DNA from: Cristatella mucedo
Lineage: Eukaryota; Bryozoa; Phylactolaemata; Cristatellidae
Assembly (NCBI GenBank): GCA_009760855.2
Contig: WPIO01000041.1
Coordinates: 3,180,001-3,244,000 of the forward strand
Reading direction: 5' to 3'
DNA: 64,000 nucleotides
Notes under the pieces: model-generated
What the model saw: only the letters and a program-made list of their open reading frames with translations
The model's database searches: none
Told to the model about the DNA's origin: nothing
Shown: positions 22,833 to 34,278 of the stretch, one piece after another
How the letters are laid out: each line of letters begins with the position of its first letter
How positions within the stretch are numbered: position 1 is the stretch's first letter
Made by a program: the position numbers and the translations under genes

Positions 22833-22975
22833 GGTTTGGTCCAGCAATTAAGGTACTCACCTTGGCCAAGGTTTGGCTGAGGTCGTGGGCTCGAGCCCCG
22901 AGGCATATTTGAAGCGCCTGAATAGAGATTAGGTTCTCTTGGGGCACTATGCAAATAAATTATATAAATCTCGAA
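22833..22975 (+). mobile_element. SINE-A
   Basis: GGTTTGGTCCAGCAATTAAG head, GGGCTCGAGCCC B box, then AAGCGCCTGAATAGAGATTA, GTTCTC and GGGGCACTATGCAAAT. Inserted at the end of a LINE-A fragment. Confidence 0.92.
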
Positions 22976-23009
22976 TATGGCAGGGCTAAGTTGGTCTGCC
23001 AGTGAAGAC

Positions 23010-23011
<2 letters not shown>

Positions 23012-23050
<39 letters not shown>
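23012..23050. repeat. (AT)n microsatellite
   Basis: Pure AT run. Confidence 0.95.
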
Positions 23051-23053
<3 letters not shown>

Positions 23054-23935
23054 GACTAACGTGAGTAGTGCTTTAGTACTTTAGGTACGCGACGACAACT
23101 GTTCGCTTTCAAGTAGGAATTCATGGTTCGACGACCACTTTCCTTGAGCGTATTTGCCTCTGAGGGAAACGATAGTAACAGGCTGAGGAGTTTAGCAGCG
23201 CCGCAGAAAGCGGGACGCGTCTGCATTGGGTCACATCATTTAAGCCTCTCACATGGAACAGCGATGCGGGGTACTACGGCGAAGGATGCTGCATGGCCGA
23301 TGCAGCGGAGTTTGGCGTGCGAACAGTGGGTCTGGTTCTGCGGTCAGGACGCACTGTACCAGCCCTAAGAAGTCCCATTTTCCGCATCAAGCAACTTTCG
23401 CATATTTCCCAAAGCTCTCAGTCCGGCGGAGCTTCGCTACAGGTTCTCTGAAACTACATCCGGAACTTTTAGCTGTAAAATTGAAATACCTGTGCAGTCG
23501 AACATCGTTGAAAGCATACGATCTGCGGAACGATGGTCTACGCTTATAGGTTAGAGGTGAAGTATACGGTCATACGACGTACAGCGGTCTGGGTAGTAAT
23601 GCAAGAGTAAGTGGAACAAAAAAACCCAGCTTCATCGCTTCATTCGCGAGGGCACGTGGAAAGTTGTGGGACACTGTAATGGCATTCGCGAAGCTGAAAG
23701 TATGTAACTTCGCCGCCGCGGCGCTTGCCAGCCTCCGGCTCCGGCTGCCAGCCTCCGGCTCCGGCTCGTATTGGGCTGCTTCGCGAGCTCGACGAGAGCC
23801 GCCTTCACGTCGTGAGCCTCGCTCGTTGTCTTCCTCCGTTGCTTTGGCTGCACGAGCTCGGCGCGCTTATCAATTGTGATTGAAATCAATTCTAATCAAC
23901 AATGAACTGTAGATCGAAAACTAATGCTTAAATTA
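23051..23935. other. no recognised feature
   Basis: A 21 bp tandem (CCAGCCTCCGGCTCCGGCTG) lies at about 23727-23768. Short open frames carry no known motif. Confidence 0.4.
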
Positions 23936-24005
23936 CCCTGGTTTGGCCAAGGGGTCAACGTGCTGGCGTTTGACGACCGAGATCGTGGGCTCGAGCCCTG
24001 GGGAG
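23936..24005 (+). mobile_element. SINE-A head only
   Basis: CTGGTTTGGCCAAGGGGTCA, then GATCGTGGGCTCGAGCCCTG. The normal hairpin tail is replaced by a run of AATACA and GGGAATACA repeats to about 24090. Confidence 0.75.
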
Positions 24006-24092
24006 TACAGGTACAAATACAGGGGAAAATACAAATACAAATACAAATACAGGGGAATACAGGGAATACAGAAATAAAGGGAATACATACAG
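24006..24092. repeat. imperfect AATACA/GGGAATACA repeat
   Basis: Short units AAATAC and ACAGGGGAA repeated after the SINE-A head. Confidence 0.85.
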
Positions 24093-24344
24093 GTCTCTGA
24101 CCCCGGAGCCGCTCTTCCTGACCCGGAGCCGGGCTCCCTGAAACTGGAGTCATGCTCCCTAAACAGCTGTTCTCAGAACTCTTATCGATTAATGAAGGAA
24201 AACTATTCCGAGTGGAAATTTTTTTTTTAGATCGTAGAAATAGCTGATATTATAATGATAATAAATATTACGAATAATTACGCTAAATTCCGCTGTGCGT
24301 CAAAAAACGAGCAAGTCCGCGAATGTTGTATAATCATAAGCTCA

Positions 24345-24652
24345 AAAACTTTAGCCTGACGCGTGTGAGAGGAACGCACCTACTTTTCACAGCATTTAAT
24401 GGGTCCCTGTGATTCATCCTTTGGGTGCTTATTCGTGCTGATGCCGTGCATGCTGCCACTAACCACACTTGCATGCTGACCCCCTGTGCACGTCACCCTT
24501 AACCACGTTATTCGTCTTGTCTCTTGAGTATACTACCACTAACCATTCGATCGTGTTTTCTTTGCAGCAAATGTGAAGCACCTAGAAAGAGATTGAGTTC
24601 TCTGAGGGCGCTTTATCAAGTGTGCTACTATTATTATTGTTATTATTGGGAA
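24345..24652 (+). mobile_element. LINE-A 3' end
   Basis: GCATTTAATGGGTCCCTGTG, the 3' UTR with CTGACCCCCTGTGC, the tail GAGATTGAGTTCTCTGAGGG and an ATT end. Confidence 0.88.
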
Positions 24653-24904
24653 GAGCAAGCAGGCAATTCAGCACTTAAGCACTCAGTTCGCGGGACGGTG
24701 CGTGCATTGCGCCCGTCCGGATGGAAATGCATGCCTCGTCATAGCGCTAACCGACATCGTTGCGTGCAATGAGACTAGCGCAAGGTGATTGCAAAGGGTC
24801 ATCAGGAATTAGGAAGTAAAGCCGACACGAAATGTTACACAAATGTTCTGTAGCGGCTTCTGCACCAGAGTTCTTTTCCACAGACGCAGTGCATACAAAA
24901 AGCC

Positions 24905-25030
24905 ATTTTGGTTTGGTCCAGCGGTTAAGGTGCTCGCCCCGAGGTCGTGGGCTCGAGCCCCGAGGCATACGTGAAGCGCTTGCATAGAGATTAAGTTCTC
25001 TTGGGGCGCTATGAAAATTAATTCTATTTT
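24905..25030 (+). mobile_element. SINE-A, short-head reference copy
   Basis: GGTTTGGTCCAGCGGTTAAG, then GTCGTGGGCTCGAGCCCCG, then AGAGATTAAGTTCTCTTGGG and GCGCT. Complete and clean; useful as the reference copy. Confidence 0.94.
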
Positions 25031-25254
25031 TATTTATTTTTATTCTTTGCAGAAGCGCGATAAGAACCGGTGAGGCGGTCACCTCGAAGCATAACTAGAA
25101 TATGGCGCCTGGATAGACAAAACGAAGGTCACTCTGACCTGAGAAAGGTACGGTGGTGATAAAGAGCGCGCCCTCCTTACCTTAGCGCTGCAATCGAAAG
25201 TCCGTAGCTAAGAGCAGTCTATTCTTTCAGCCGCAGAGGCAACGTGCGCTCAGC

Positions 25255-25313
25255 GTATATACAATATAAATATAAATATATATAAATTTATAAATATAAA
25301 TATATAAATATAA

Positions 25314-25346
<33 letters not shown>

Positions 25347-25347
25347 C
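25255..25347. repeat. AT-rich microsatellite
   Basis: ATATAAAT units, then pure TA. Confidence 0.93.
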
Positions 25348-25661
25348 GATAGCCGTTGCCTGAAACTCACTCGGCCGAGGCCCAAACCGCAGTTGACTCG
25401 TTCAAAGCCCAAAGCGCGATTGAGTGTTCAGTAAAAACGCCACGTCCTGTTACTACAGGCTGAAATTCAGAAACCGTTACTACCTCTTTTACCGTCACAA
25501 TCACGCTCATATAATATTCCAAAGTTTCTCTACGAAAACCTTGGCGCTTGATTAGTGCGGCGTAAACGATTTTTCATCGAAATTAGTTGTCAGTTTATTC
25601 TTCTCCCGCTTTCGGGAAAATTAAGCGTCCTTCGAAGCTCTGTGAGCGACTAATAACAATA
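25348..25661. other. no recognised feature
   Basis: Nothing seen. Confidence 0.35.
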
Positions 25662-25805
25662 ACATTCTTACACCACTTCTCGCCGACCGGCACTGGCTCC
25701 CAATCAAGCAGCGCGTCGACTTACGTTTAGGTACCTTCATTCTCTGGCCCCAGCCTACCTATCAGAATCACTACTTTACCGCCAGGCGAAGAATCGTACA
25801 ACCCG
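25662..25805 (+). mobile_element. LINE-A RT C-terminal fragment
   Basis: CACCACTTCTCGCCGACCGG, then TCCCAATCAAGCAGCGCGTC: the TPLLADxHWLPIKQRVD segment, then the APAYLS segment. Confidence 0.82.
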
Positions 25806-26034
25806 CTAAATCCTGCATGAGTTCCGTTCATAGGATATAAGTAGAAAATTATTGAGGTGGGGGGCTTACTTGACTCACATATGGAGGACGTATGAAATTC
25901 TATAGGTTGATGATAAACTTGTATACCATTCTTACAAAACTATATCTCCTCTTTGGTATTTTTTCATATGCTACAAAGCAAGTATGCCAATTCAGCATTA
26001 ATAAGCACAAATAACAATTCTTGCAAACGGAGTA

Positions 26035-27070
26035 ATAATAATAATCATGATAATAGGTCGTTTGTATAACGTCCCAGGGGAACTAAATCTCTATCCGGGA
26101 GCTTTATAACTCACCGCAGGAAAGTCAGAAGCCAAGGGTAAGTTATGTGCACTGTATCAAGCGTGCAAAAGCAAACAATCATCGCCCGTCGGTCTTCCCG
26201 CCAAAGCGGACGTGGCGCGGCGGCACTCGTAGCTGCTCAGCTAGCACGACCTCAGGCTGGAAAAATGCACTGAAAGGACATGCTCACTGGGGCCAAAGGG
26301 AAAGCCGACAGGAAATAGTTCGTCTACGCGAGCTGACAGCTCGATCAATACACGATTTCAATATAGTACAAGGTAAGTAAGGTGACCCAGATGCTGAGGA
26401 GCAAGCGCGCTCGGCGCTTCGAGAGCACGTGACTAGAGAAGCAAGGAGGTCGCATAGGTCAGATGTTGTGAACGAATGAAGTGACGCGTCACTCAGATTG
26501 AGGATCTCGTAATTAACTCAATGCTCGATTAAGAGCCAGCGAAGCTCAGAGTGGCGAGATGTGACAACAACGCCTTTGACGACTGACGAGACGTGGGCGC
26601 TGCTAAGTTTTCGCCAGCTGCAGACAATTAAGCACACTATCTGGAAGTCTTGAATTGAAAGGGAACTGCCATCAGTAGTCTAGACGCGATCACAAATGCG
26701 TGACCAACTTTGGCTGTCGTACTCTCATCCAAGTAAGCCCTGATTTTAGCACTATTCCTTTGCTGAGAGCCGGCCAGCTTGACCGAAGAGGAGTTGACCT
26801 CCGCCTAATGAAAAGTCATTTGAAATGGTATGCCTAGATTTTATGTAGACGTCGCGAGAGTGGTGGTGGCTGAACCAATACTGAAGGCTACATTTTACTT
26901 TCGGGTGCCACTAGGTTTGCCCTTGACTATTACGTTGGTCTCATCATAATTAGGATTGAGAAAGTTAGTAGCCATCTAAACTCGAATGTCATCGATGCAG
27001 GAAGACGAGGGAATACAGCCGGACGCCGAGCGAACTTTAGAAGGGTCGAAGGACTGATAGAGATTTCTAT
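26035..27070 (-). mobile_element. old LINE-A-like element, diverged subfamily
   Basis: Tail-like start (GTATAACGTCCCAGGGGAAC, then AAATCTCTATCC), then a long inverted RT relic: CGATTAAGAGCCAGCGAAGC, CACAAATGCGTGACCAACTT, and the block around ACGTTGGTCTCATC matching TKTNLLVMG. Too decayed to have an open frame. Confidence 0.72.
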
Positions 27071-27111
27071 GACAGGGAAGAAATGAAAGCTAAGATTTTA
27101 TTTGATGAAGT

Positions 27112-27182
27112 TATCCAGAGAGAGGGAGAGAGGGAGAGAGGGGAGGGAGAGAGGAGAGTGTGTGTGTGAGAGAGAGGGGAGA

Positions 27183-27235
<53 letters not shown>

Positions 27236-27358
27236 AGAGGGAGAGAGGAGAGTTTATTTGAGAGAGAGAGAGGGGAAAGGGGTAGGGAGAGAGAGGGAGG
27301 GAGGGGGAGAGAGCGAGAGGGGGAGAGGGAGAGAGGAGAGTGTGTGTGAGAGAGAGGG
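27112..27358. repeat. GA-rich low-complexity tract with GTGTGTG islands
   Basis: AGAGAGGGAGAG units. A segment near 27140-27180 recurs near 27320-27355. Confidence 0.95.
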
Positions 27359-27460
27359 ATAATAATAATAATAACAATGCACTTGATAAAGCACCCTCAG
27401 AGAACTTAATCTCTTTCTAGGCGCTTTACATTTGCTGCAAAGGGAAAGGCTCAGTAGTCT
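27359..27460 (-). mobile_element. LINE-A tail
   Basis: (AAT)n, then GCACTTGATAAAGCACCCTC, then GAGAACTTAATCTCTTTCTA. Directly abuts the GA tract. Confidence 0.88.
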
Positions 27461-27474
27461 AGGGGGGGGGCTCT

Positions 27475-27830
27475 AATATGGTTTTCAGGAGCCGAGCTCT
27501 TTTTTACTAGACTTGGTTAAGGTAGCCACATCGCATGCAGAAACCTCAAAAAATCTCTTAAGGAAGGTCACAAGTTTCGACTCAACAACTGCCTTATCCG
27601 GAGGAGGCTGTATGGTGGCACGAATGTGCACACTTTATTTTAGTGAAGAAGATTTTTAGCAATGTTATGCAGCTGAAAGTAGGTAGATTTGATTGCGGAG
27701 CTGATGTGGTCGTCTAACGAAAGGTCACTTTGGAACATGACACCTAGATTTCGCGAAGATTCAACAGAAGACATGCTGGCAGAGCCGATCTTGAGAGTAA
27801 GAGCTGTTTGACCAGAAGCAGCTGCAACAG
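27475..27830 (-). mobile_element. LINE-A fragments, linker and RT blocks
   Basis: 27480-27620 matches the linker (inverse of text encoding KSSKKS and VTFLKRFFEVSA-like phrases). 27650-27810 matches the SARNLGVMFQSDLSLDDHIS block. The text that normally lies between them is missing. Confidence 0.78.
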
Positions 27831-28057
27831 ATTGCAAGCGGATACATTCAGCAAAGGTAAGAAAAACTTGACTGCACATGGTAAACATCGGTTGATAATG
27901 AAACTATCTATGCTGTACCCTAACCATTCCATGCTTATATTAATGAGTCAATAACCGGAGACTGTTTGCACAATAGAAACAAAACAGCACCTAAGCAGGC
28001 ATTCAAAACAAAATGGAATAGTAGCACTAAAAATGGAGTAGTAGCACCATACATACT

Positions 28058-28196
28058 AGGGAGAGAGAGAGAGAGGGAGGGAGATGGAGAGAGAGGGGGA
28101 GAGGAGAGTGTGTGTTTGAGACAGAGGGGAGAGGGATAGAGCGAGAGAAGGAGGGAGGGGGAGAGAGGGGAGAGAGGGAGAGAGGGGAGATAGTGA
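28058..28196. repeat. GA/GGGA low-complexity tract
   Basis: GAGAGAGAGAGGGAGGGAG units with a GTGTGTTTGAG island that resembles the tract at 27112. Confidence 0.93.
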
Positions 28197-28224
28197 AAAG
28201 AAGAGGGCCTCACTCAGACTGAGG

Positions 28225-28385
28225 AATGAAGCTGAGGTGCTCTCTCATTACGACCATCAGGTCACGGGTTTGAGTCTAGCAGTGGACGATCCTTTATTGC
28301 CCACTGCAAGCAAGGGCGACAGCCCTCACGGCCATTCTGCAACTACATTTACATTTGGCTGTTTAATCAGTTGACATTTATTTGC
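28225..28385 (+). mobile_element. SINE-2
   Basis: GGTCACGGGTTTGAGTCTAG, then GACGATCCTTTATTGCCCAC, then TTTGGCTGTTTAATCAGTTG. Confidence 0.88.
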
Positions 28386-28536
28386 TAGATGACCGAAAGT
28401 TATGTTTAGGCAGCGCAAAAGTAATGTAATAGAAAGGGAGTTGGTACCATGGCATGTGAGCTGGTTTTTCCGGACTGGATGCCATATGTGAGTTCTTGAG
28501 CGCCTCTTATCTCGCCAGGGCGTCACCGGCACTGAA

Positions 28537-28668
28537 TTGCAATGGTCCAGGTCCTATCTCAGTGAGAGACTGGAGAGTACTGATGCGAATGAACCAAGAT
28601 CATCAGAGGAGCCTCTGAAATATGGAGTACCTCAGGGACCTGTGCTGGGTCCCTTTTTTTCACGGTTT

Positions 28669-28729
<61 letters not shown>

Positions 28730-28797
28730 CCGATGTGATTGCCAAGCACAATCTAGGCTTTCACTTCTATGCAGATGACACTCAGTTGTACATTTAG
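28537..28797 (+). pseudogene. LINE-A RT piece containing a Ser-Leu microsatellite
   Basis: PLKYGVPQGPVLGPFFSRFI, then (SL)n from the CT tract, then LADVIAKHNLGFHFYADD. The expansion left this reading frame open across the tract, but the piece ends at a stop just after the YADD box. Confidence 0.85.
28672..28727. repeat. (CT)n inside LINE-A RT
   Basis: About 56 bp of CT where other copies have TATACTCTCCCTCTTGCTGA. Confidence 0.96.
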
Positions 28798-28896
28798 TGT
28801 GGTCCCTCCCAGCCCTCAAGCACGTCGAATTCTTTCAACTCTCTTGCTGCATGTATTGATGACATCCGCACGTGGATAGGTGCAAATTTTCTTAAA

Positions 28897-29455
28897 TTGA
28901 CTGATGATAAAACCAACTTAACATTTATGGGTAAACCAGGTGTGATTCAGATATTGGAAAGGCTAACCTTCAAAATGGGCTCTGCCAGCATATATCCTGT
29001 TGAATCTGCACGGAATCTAGGTGCCTTGGTCCAAAGTGTCCTTGCATTAGACGACCACATCAGCTCCACAGTCAAGTCTGCATACTTTCAGCTATATAAC
29101 GTTGCAAAATTTGGGCTTATTTAGACAGGATGCCATATCTTAATTGGTCCATGCATTTGCGACATCCCGTCTTGACTTCTATAACTCACTGCTTACTGAA
29201 CTACCAGCCGGTGCAATCAAGCGCTTACAGCTGGTGCGAAACTCTACAACCAGGCTTGTCCGTCATGAGCGTCGTAGCTACCACATCACACCACTTCTCT
29301 CGCCGACCTGCACAGGCTACCAGTCAAGCACCGCATCGACTTCGAGGTTTTGTCACTCACTTTCAGGTCCCTTCATTCTTTGGCTCCAGCCTATCTGTCA
29401 GATCGACTCCCCCACCAGGCCAATCATCGTACCACATGCTTTTCGGAAAGTATAG
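28897..29455 (+). pseudogene. LINE-A RT C-terminal pieces
   Basis: 28897-29124 reads DDKTNLTFMGKPGVIQ to ALDDHISSTVKSAYFQ. 29144-29455 reads VHAFATSRLDFYNSLLTEL. Separated by frameshifts. Confidence 0.82.
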
Positions 29456-29835
29456 GTTTACCAATACCTCGTAAAAACCTCAAATTCTTTGGAGGCCCTG
29501 CCTGTAGTTCGGATGCTCCCAAAGCCTAGAACTCCCTCCCGACTTCCGTCACGACATTCCCTGACTTGACTAAATTAAAAAATAAATAAAAAACGCACCT
29601 GTTTATTACAGCATTTATTGGGTCTGTGCGGTTCGTCCTTAATGTGCTTATGCGTTCTGATGGTGTGCGCCGTGCCTCTAACCAAACTTGCAGGCAGACC
29701 CTGTGCATGTCACCCCTAACTTTAGCCATTCGATCGCGCTTCCTTTGCAGCAAATGTCAAGTGCCTTGAAAGAGATTGAGCTCTCTGAGGGCGTTATATG
29801 GAATGCATGCAGTATTATTATTATTATTGGCACAA

Positions 29836-30134
29836 GCCATGGCTAGTTGTGGAAGCCTGTAGCCTTCCGTCGTTGTATGATAGACTCCTACGCTATCGAA
29901 ATAGACTTGTTATGTTGAAATATTGGCGATTTTCGTTGCTGCCGTGTTCAGCCAGTGTCGGTGCACACCAGCATTCATTAGTGCTGCACTGACAACTCAC
30001 TAGCCTTGATTTCAAGGCTCGAAACATCAGCCGGTATTCGTAGGGCGGAAGCTGGCACTTGCATCGCTAAGGCGGCCATGTTTTTGTCCGTGGCCCTGCC
30101 TGTAGGAAGAAGTCGGAAGAGAACACGTCGTTGG
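29836..30134. other. no recognised feature
   Basis: Nothing seen. Confidence 0.35.
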
Positions 30135-30735
<601 letters not shown>

Positions 30736-30859
30736 CGGCGTAGCTTTGCCTTCATTCGATAAAAACCGCATGCAGCCTACTAGTTGATAAATATATTAAA
30801 TATCAGCAACCAAATCAAGTATAAAAATTATACAAAACAAGGACCGGCGAGATAGAGCC

Positions 30860-31486
30860 TAGCCGAGGTAAGCTGGCTGGCTGAGGTCAGCGACTGAGGT
30901 CAGCATGCCTAGCTTAGCCTCTGTCTCGACGACGGCGATGTCGCTCTTAGGGGCAGTCGCCTTCGGAGCCCGCGATTGGGACCGTCGCGAGCGGGGGGGG
31001 GGGGGGGATTGGGACCGTCGCGGGGGGGGGGGGGGGAGGGGGAGTTGGCCGACCAGGATCTGTCCTATTCGCCGGCAGCCGATAAGGGATGCGGCACCAA
31101 CGCCACTGTCGGCACATTGGCGGCAGCAGCATCCGGTTTGGGGTGTGGCAGGCGAACTGCCAGAAGCCATACGGGGGTAGCGGTTAAGGAGAGCCTGCCA
31201 GAGAGCTCGCTCGCCCGCTCGCTATGTTGGGCGAGTCGAGCGCCGAGAATTCTCAGGTAGGAAGGGGTGACATCCACTGAGGTCTGCCGCGAGGGCCTCG
31301 GACGCCGGCGCTAGCGGACGCCGGCGCTAGCGAACGCGAGCTTGCTCGGGGCAAAATGGACGTTAAAATGTGTGGCACTGAACGCTAGGCGATATGGTGC
31401 GTGCAGCCGCGAAAAAGGAAACTGACAGCCACTTTTTTCTTCAAGTCCGGGGGTCAGGGCTGACGACGCCAGGCACCGGCAGCTGC
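30860..31486 (-). other. probable 3' UTR / 3' flank of the CRIM1-like gene
   Basis: No AATAAA or ATTAAA on the minus strand was found close after the stop, so the transcript end is not placed. The stretch is very GC-rich. It carries a 16 bp direct duplication (31301-31316 and 31317-31332) and the paired G/C runs described separately. Open frames on both strands here follow from base composition. Confidence 0.4.
30975..31036. repeat. duplicated block with two 15-nt G runs
   Basis: Two copies of a GATTGGGACCGTCGCG block, each followed by an uninterrupted G run (30993-31007 and 31022-31036). G-rich on the plus strand, so the CRIM1-like transcript, if it extends here, would be C-rich. Homopolymer lengths are likely to be sequencing- or assembly-sensitive. 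Confidence 0.85.
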
Positions 31487-31965
31487 TCAGCAGAGCGTGT
31501 ACTCGTTTCGAGTTCGGCCGTCGCCGCCTGCCGCATCCACCAGAGGCTTGCAGTACTCCTTGTCCTTGAGAGCTGCGTTGTTGTAGCGAAACGAGCCAAC
31601 GTAGAATTCGAGATTGGTCGACTTGGGGCGCCTCATTCCCGCTCCAGCTGCACTGCCGGTCCTCAGCGCAGCAGCTGCACTGTCGATAGCCGGCCGGTTG
31701 TTGATGGGCAGCATCTCGGCGGTGCTGGCTGGGCCGCCGACGCCTCCTCCTGCGCCAGTGAGACTCTGCAGCTCCGGCACGACGCTGCTGAGCGCGGCCG
31801 AGCCGCTGCGTCGCCTCGTGCGGCGCACCACGATGATTACAAGAGCGACAATGACACCGGCGAAGAGGCACAGCAGCGAGGCCAAGGTGGCCACGACCGC
31901 CATTTCGACGCTCCGACCTTCAGGAGTCGCCGGTGCAGCTCGCTCGCGGAAGCTGTCCCTGGCAG
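31487..31965 (-). CDS. CRIM1: CRIM1-like last exon: transmembrane helix and cytoplasmic tail
   Basis: 479 bp including a TGA stop; acceptor CTATCCCGTTGCAG, phase 1. About 22 juxtamembrane residues are followed by a hydrophobic run (AVVATLASLLCLFAGVIVAL and on) of about 25 residues, then the stop-transfer RRTRRR. The tail of roughly 110 residues is Gly/Ala/Ser-rich with a Tyr-containing end (LEFYVGSFRYNNAALKDKEY). A single-pass helix followed by a short basic-started tail is the CRIM1 layout; the tail itself is not obviously similar to the vertebrate one except for aromatic residues near the end. Confidence 0.88.
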
Positions 31966-33499
31966 CTGCAACGGGATAGAGCAGGCGACATGTTTCCGCT
32001 TAGAGCCGGATGCGGGCGGAAAATAGCATGCAAGGCGTTCGTTCGATGCAGGGCATGCTGCATCGAAGGCATTCGATGCAACAATGTGCTGCCTGCAAAC
32101 AATGTCGACCAGACGCGGCAGTGTGCAGCACTTAACACCGCACTGGAAAATACTACGGCAGGCAAGACACAAGAATGTGTCTCGTGTTGCCATTGCGAAT
32201 TAAACTCGCCGTCTCCAAAAGCTGACTGGGCGAGGCAAAAGGGAGGCGAGATTAATAAACCAGCACAGCCGTTCAACCGATAAAGTCGGGTGCCATTTGC
32301 GTGGTAACAGCAACTCTGTTTTTCATGCTCCGCTACTTGCTCGCATTCTCTTTTCCGAATGCTAGCAGACTGTTCTACAGCCACGTTTCTTACACTGTCT
32401 CTTGTGTTTTGGAACCAGGCTGAGACACGGTAACATAGCGGTGTTGCTGTTGAGTTTAAGTCCCCCTTTTCTGACAAGGAAATTCAAGACGAGACTTCCA
32501 GTCGATGATCGCTCAAAGGATTCGTCAGGTCGGCAACAATAACTGCAAAAATAACTGCAACTCCCACTAAACGTCGACTCGAACGTCGAAGCGTCAGTGT
32601 TGCTAAGTGGGCATCAGCAAATACACCCACTTTCGGGTTTCTCGTGAGTCAGCGCTCATAAGTCTTTCTGAGCAATACGTTACCGACCGAAACACTACTT
32701 ATCGATATCAAATGAATGAAAACACATTCTTTGGTATTTACCAAAAATGTACGGTAGTTTCAACGGCTGCCGGCTGAGATCAGTCAAACGTATTCATGCG
32801 AGGCCCAGAGTGGCAAAACTTAAGGTCGAAGCTCAAAGGTCAGACACATAGAGTTGCACAGCTGCTCACGCAGAAGGGCCCCCATCCCCTCTATATCTGG
32901 CTTCTTTTCAAGCACATGTAAACTGAATAGAAAGAAACCCAGTTCTCTTAGGGTGCAATAACAATGTCATTCTTATTATTATTAATTAATATACGAGTCT
33001 GGTGCTAAAGAGCAGCAAAGTGAAGCCAGCAATAGACCACAGCATAATCGCAGGACCACTGTACTAGTACACCTTCTAACATGGATCGCTGTGAATCCTC
33101 TCAGCAAGCACTGGAGCAGATCAGCGCTGATTCACACAGTGTCGACTGCCAGAAGTAAAGAACACAGCCTGCCTCACGGACGGACCTCCAGCAGACAGGT
33201 GTCCCACCGATCTGCTTAATTTGCACCACCTGGCATAAAAAGCAGGATACTAGAAAAAAAGAGCCACATGTTGGTGTAGGCAATTCAGTAATACTCGATG
33301 ATGCCTCGTGTGTTAACCTCATGAGATCATGACCTGTACTTGGTACGCTAGGCAAGCAGACGACATGGCTGCAGCAGCAGAGTAGCATATTTTAGCAGTG
33401 ATGAGCACTGATACCACGAATCAGTCTGTAAAGACCATTTCAAAGGAGCCAAGGAGCAGATCTGAATCACGGCTAAAGAGAGCATTGGGGTCCACTCAC
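31966..33499 (-). other. intron between vWC6 and transmembrane exons
   Basis: 1.5 kb. It contains a short plus-strand LINE/SINE tail relic near 32915-32985 (TAGAAAGAAACCCAGTTCTC, then an ATT-rich end). The rest shows no recognisable element. Confidence 0.7.
32915..32985 (+). mobile_element. LINE-A/SINE-A tail relic
   Basis: ACTGAATAGAAAGAAACCCA, then GTTCTCTTAGGGTGC and an ATT-rich end. The upstream part is unrecognisable. Confidence 0.65.
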
Positions 33500-33748
33500 T
33501 GTGGAGACAGTGCTGACAGCAGACGGCATCGGTCGTCAAGGCGCTGTTAGCCGCGGATGCAGCCGATACAGAGGGCGATGATCCGCAGCCGACCATCTGG
33601 GCTCGTAGTTGCGAACACGGCCTGGGAGCACAGTGCCTGCTGCCATGGTAGCAGATGCATATCAGGCATCCCGTTGCCCACTCCTGTCCATGCAGGAATA
33701 CCTGGTCGCTGATGATGCACACCCGGTGGTGGATGTCTGCAGGATCGG
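33500..33748 (-). CDS. CRIM1: CRIM1-like exon: vWC domain 6
   Basis: 249 bp, phase 1 to 1, acceptor CTCCTGCCTTAG, donor GTGAGT. A second in-phase AG would shorten the exon to start at 33736. Reads HGQEWATGCLICICYHGSR, then CAPRPC, then a long Ser/Ala-rich loop, then VCCQHC. All ten vWC cysteines are present, but the loop before the CC pair is clearly longer than in the other modules and lacks the usual Gly just before CC. This is the most diverged vWC of the set and the last before the membrane. Confidence 0.87.
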
Positions 33749-34062
33749 CTAAGGCAGGAGAAAACCATGCAACAGCAGCCCGTCACGGTACAACAGCGGC
33801 CAATGTCTGCTGCTGGCGCTGCTATCGGCGGCGGCAGGGAGCCACTGCCCATGGGGGCGGAGTGACCAAAGCAGCGCCCACAGCAAAGGGCAAGGGCAGC
33901 AGCAACCACTGGCTGGAAACGCTGAAAGGAGCAGCACGCTTCACTCGTCTAGGACATAATTCAGCTCGAAACCGAAAGCACGAGGAGCGCCGGCCAGTCA
34001 AAGTTGGACTGTGCACATGCAAGGGTCAGTGCAGCCGCGTGCCTTCGGGCAGAGCTACAAAC

Positions 34063-34278
34063 CCGTAGAGCAGATCGGGCAGCATTGGCCTTTGCGCGAC
34101 ACGGCGCTCGTGCAAGTGCTGCCACCAGTAACGGCTGCAATCCCGGTGCTGATGGCTGCAGGGCATGTCTGACTGTAGCAGTGAAGCTGTCCATGCTGGC
34201 ATGTGCAGCTCTGGCAATCGCTGGCACGCCACACGTCACCATGTCGGTATGTTCGTCCGCCGCCGAGTGCTGTGCAAC
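34063..34278 (-). CDS. CRIM1: CRIM1-like exon: vWC domain 5
   Basis: 216 bp, phase 1 to 1. The acceptor is CCGGCAAG with a modest pyrimidine tract; the donor is GTTTGT, weaker than its neighbours, chosen because it keeps phase 1 and joins cleanly to vWC6. Reads GDVWRASDCQSCTCQHGQ, then CYSQTC, then RKGQCCPIC. The RKGQCCPxC ending matches vWC5 of CRIM1. Between the sixth and seventh cysteines there is an insertion of about a dozen small residues (Ile/Ala/Gly/Ser). Confidence 0.88.

Larger units (their letters stand above)
28495..29835 (+). mobile_element. LINE-A copy with an internal (CT)n expansion
   Basis: Starts at LERLLSRQGVTGTELQW and runs to the tail and ATT end. The RT includes FHFYADDTQLYI. 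The frame is broken by stops near 28797 and later shifts. A (CT)n tract occupies the site that normally encodes the short phrase before LADVIAKHNL. Confidence 0.92.

Noticed and set aside
31394-32026. 210-codon plus-strand open frame opposite the last CRIM1-like exon
   Set aside because: Caused by the high GC content of the real exon on the minus strand; no motif.
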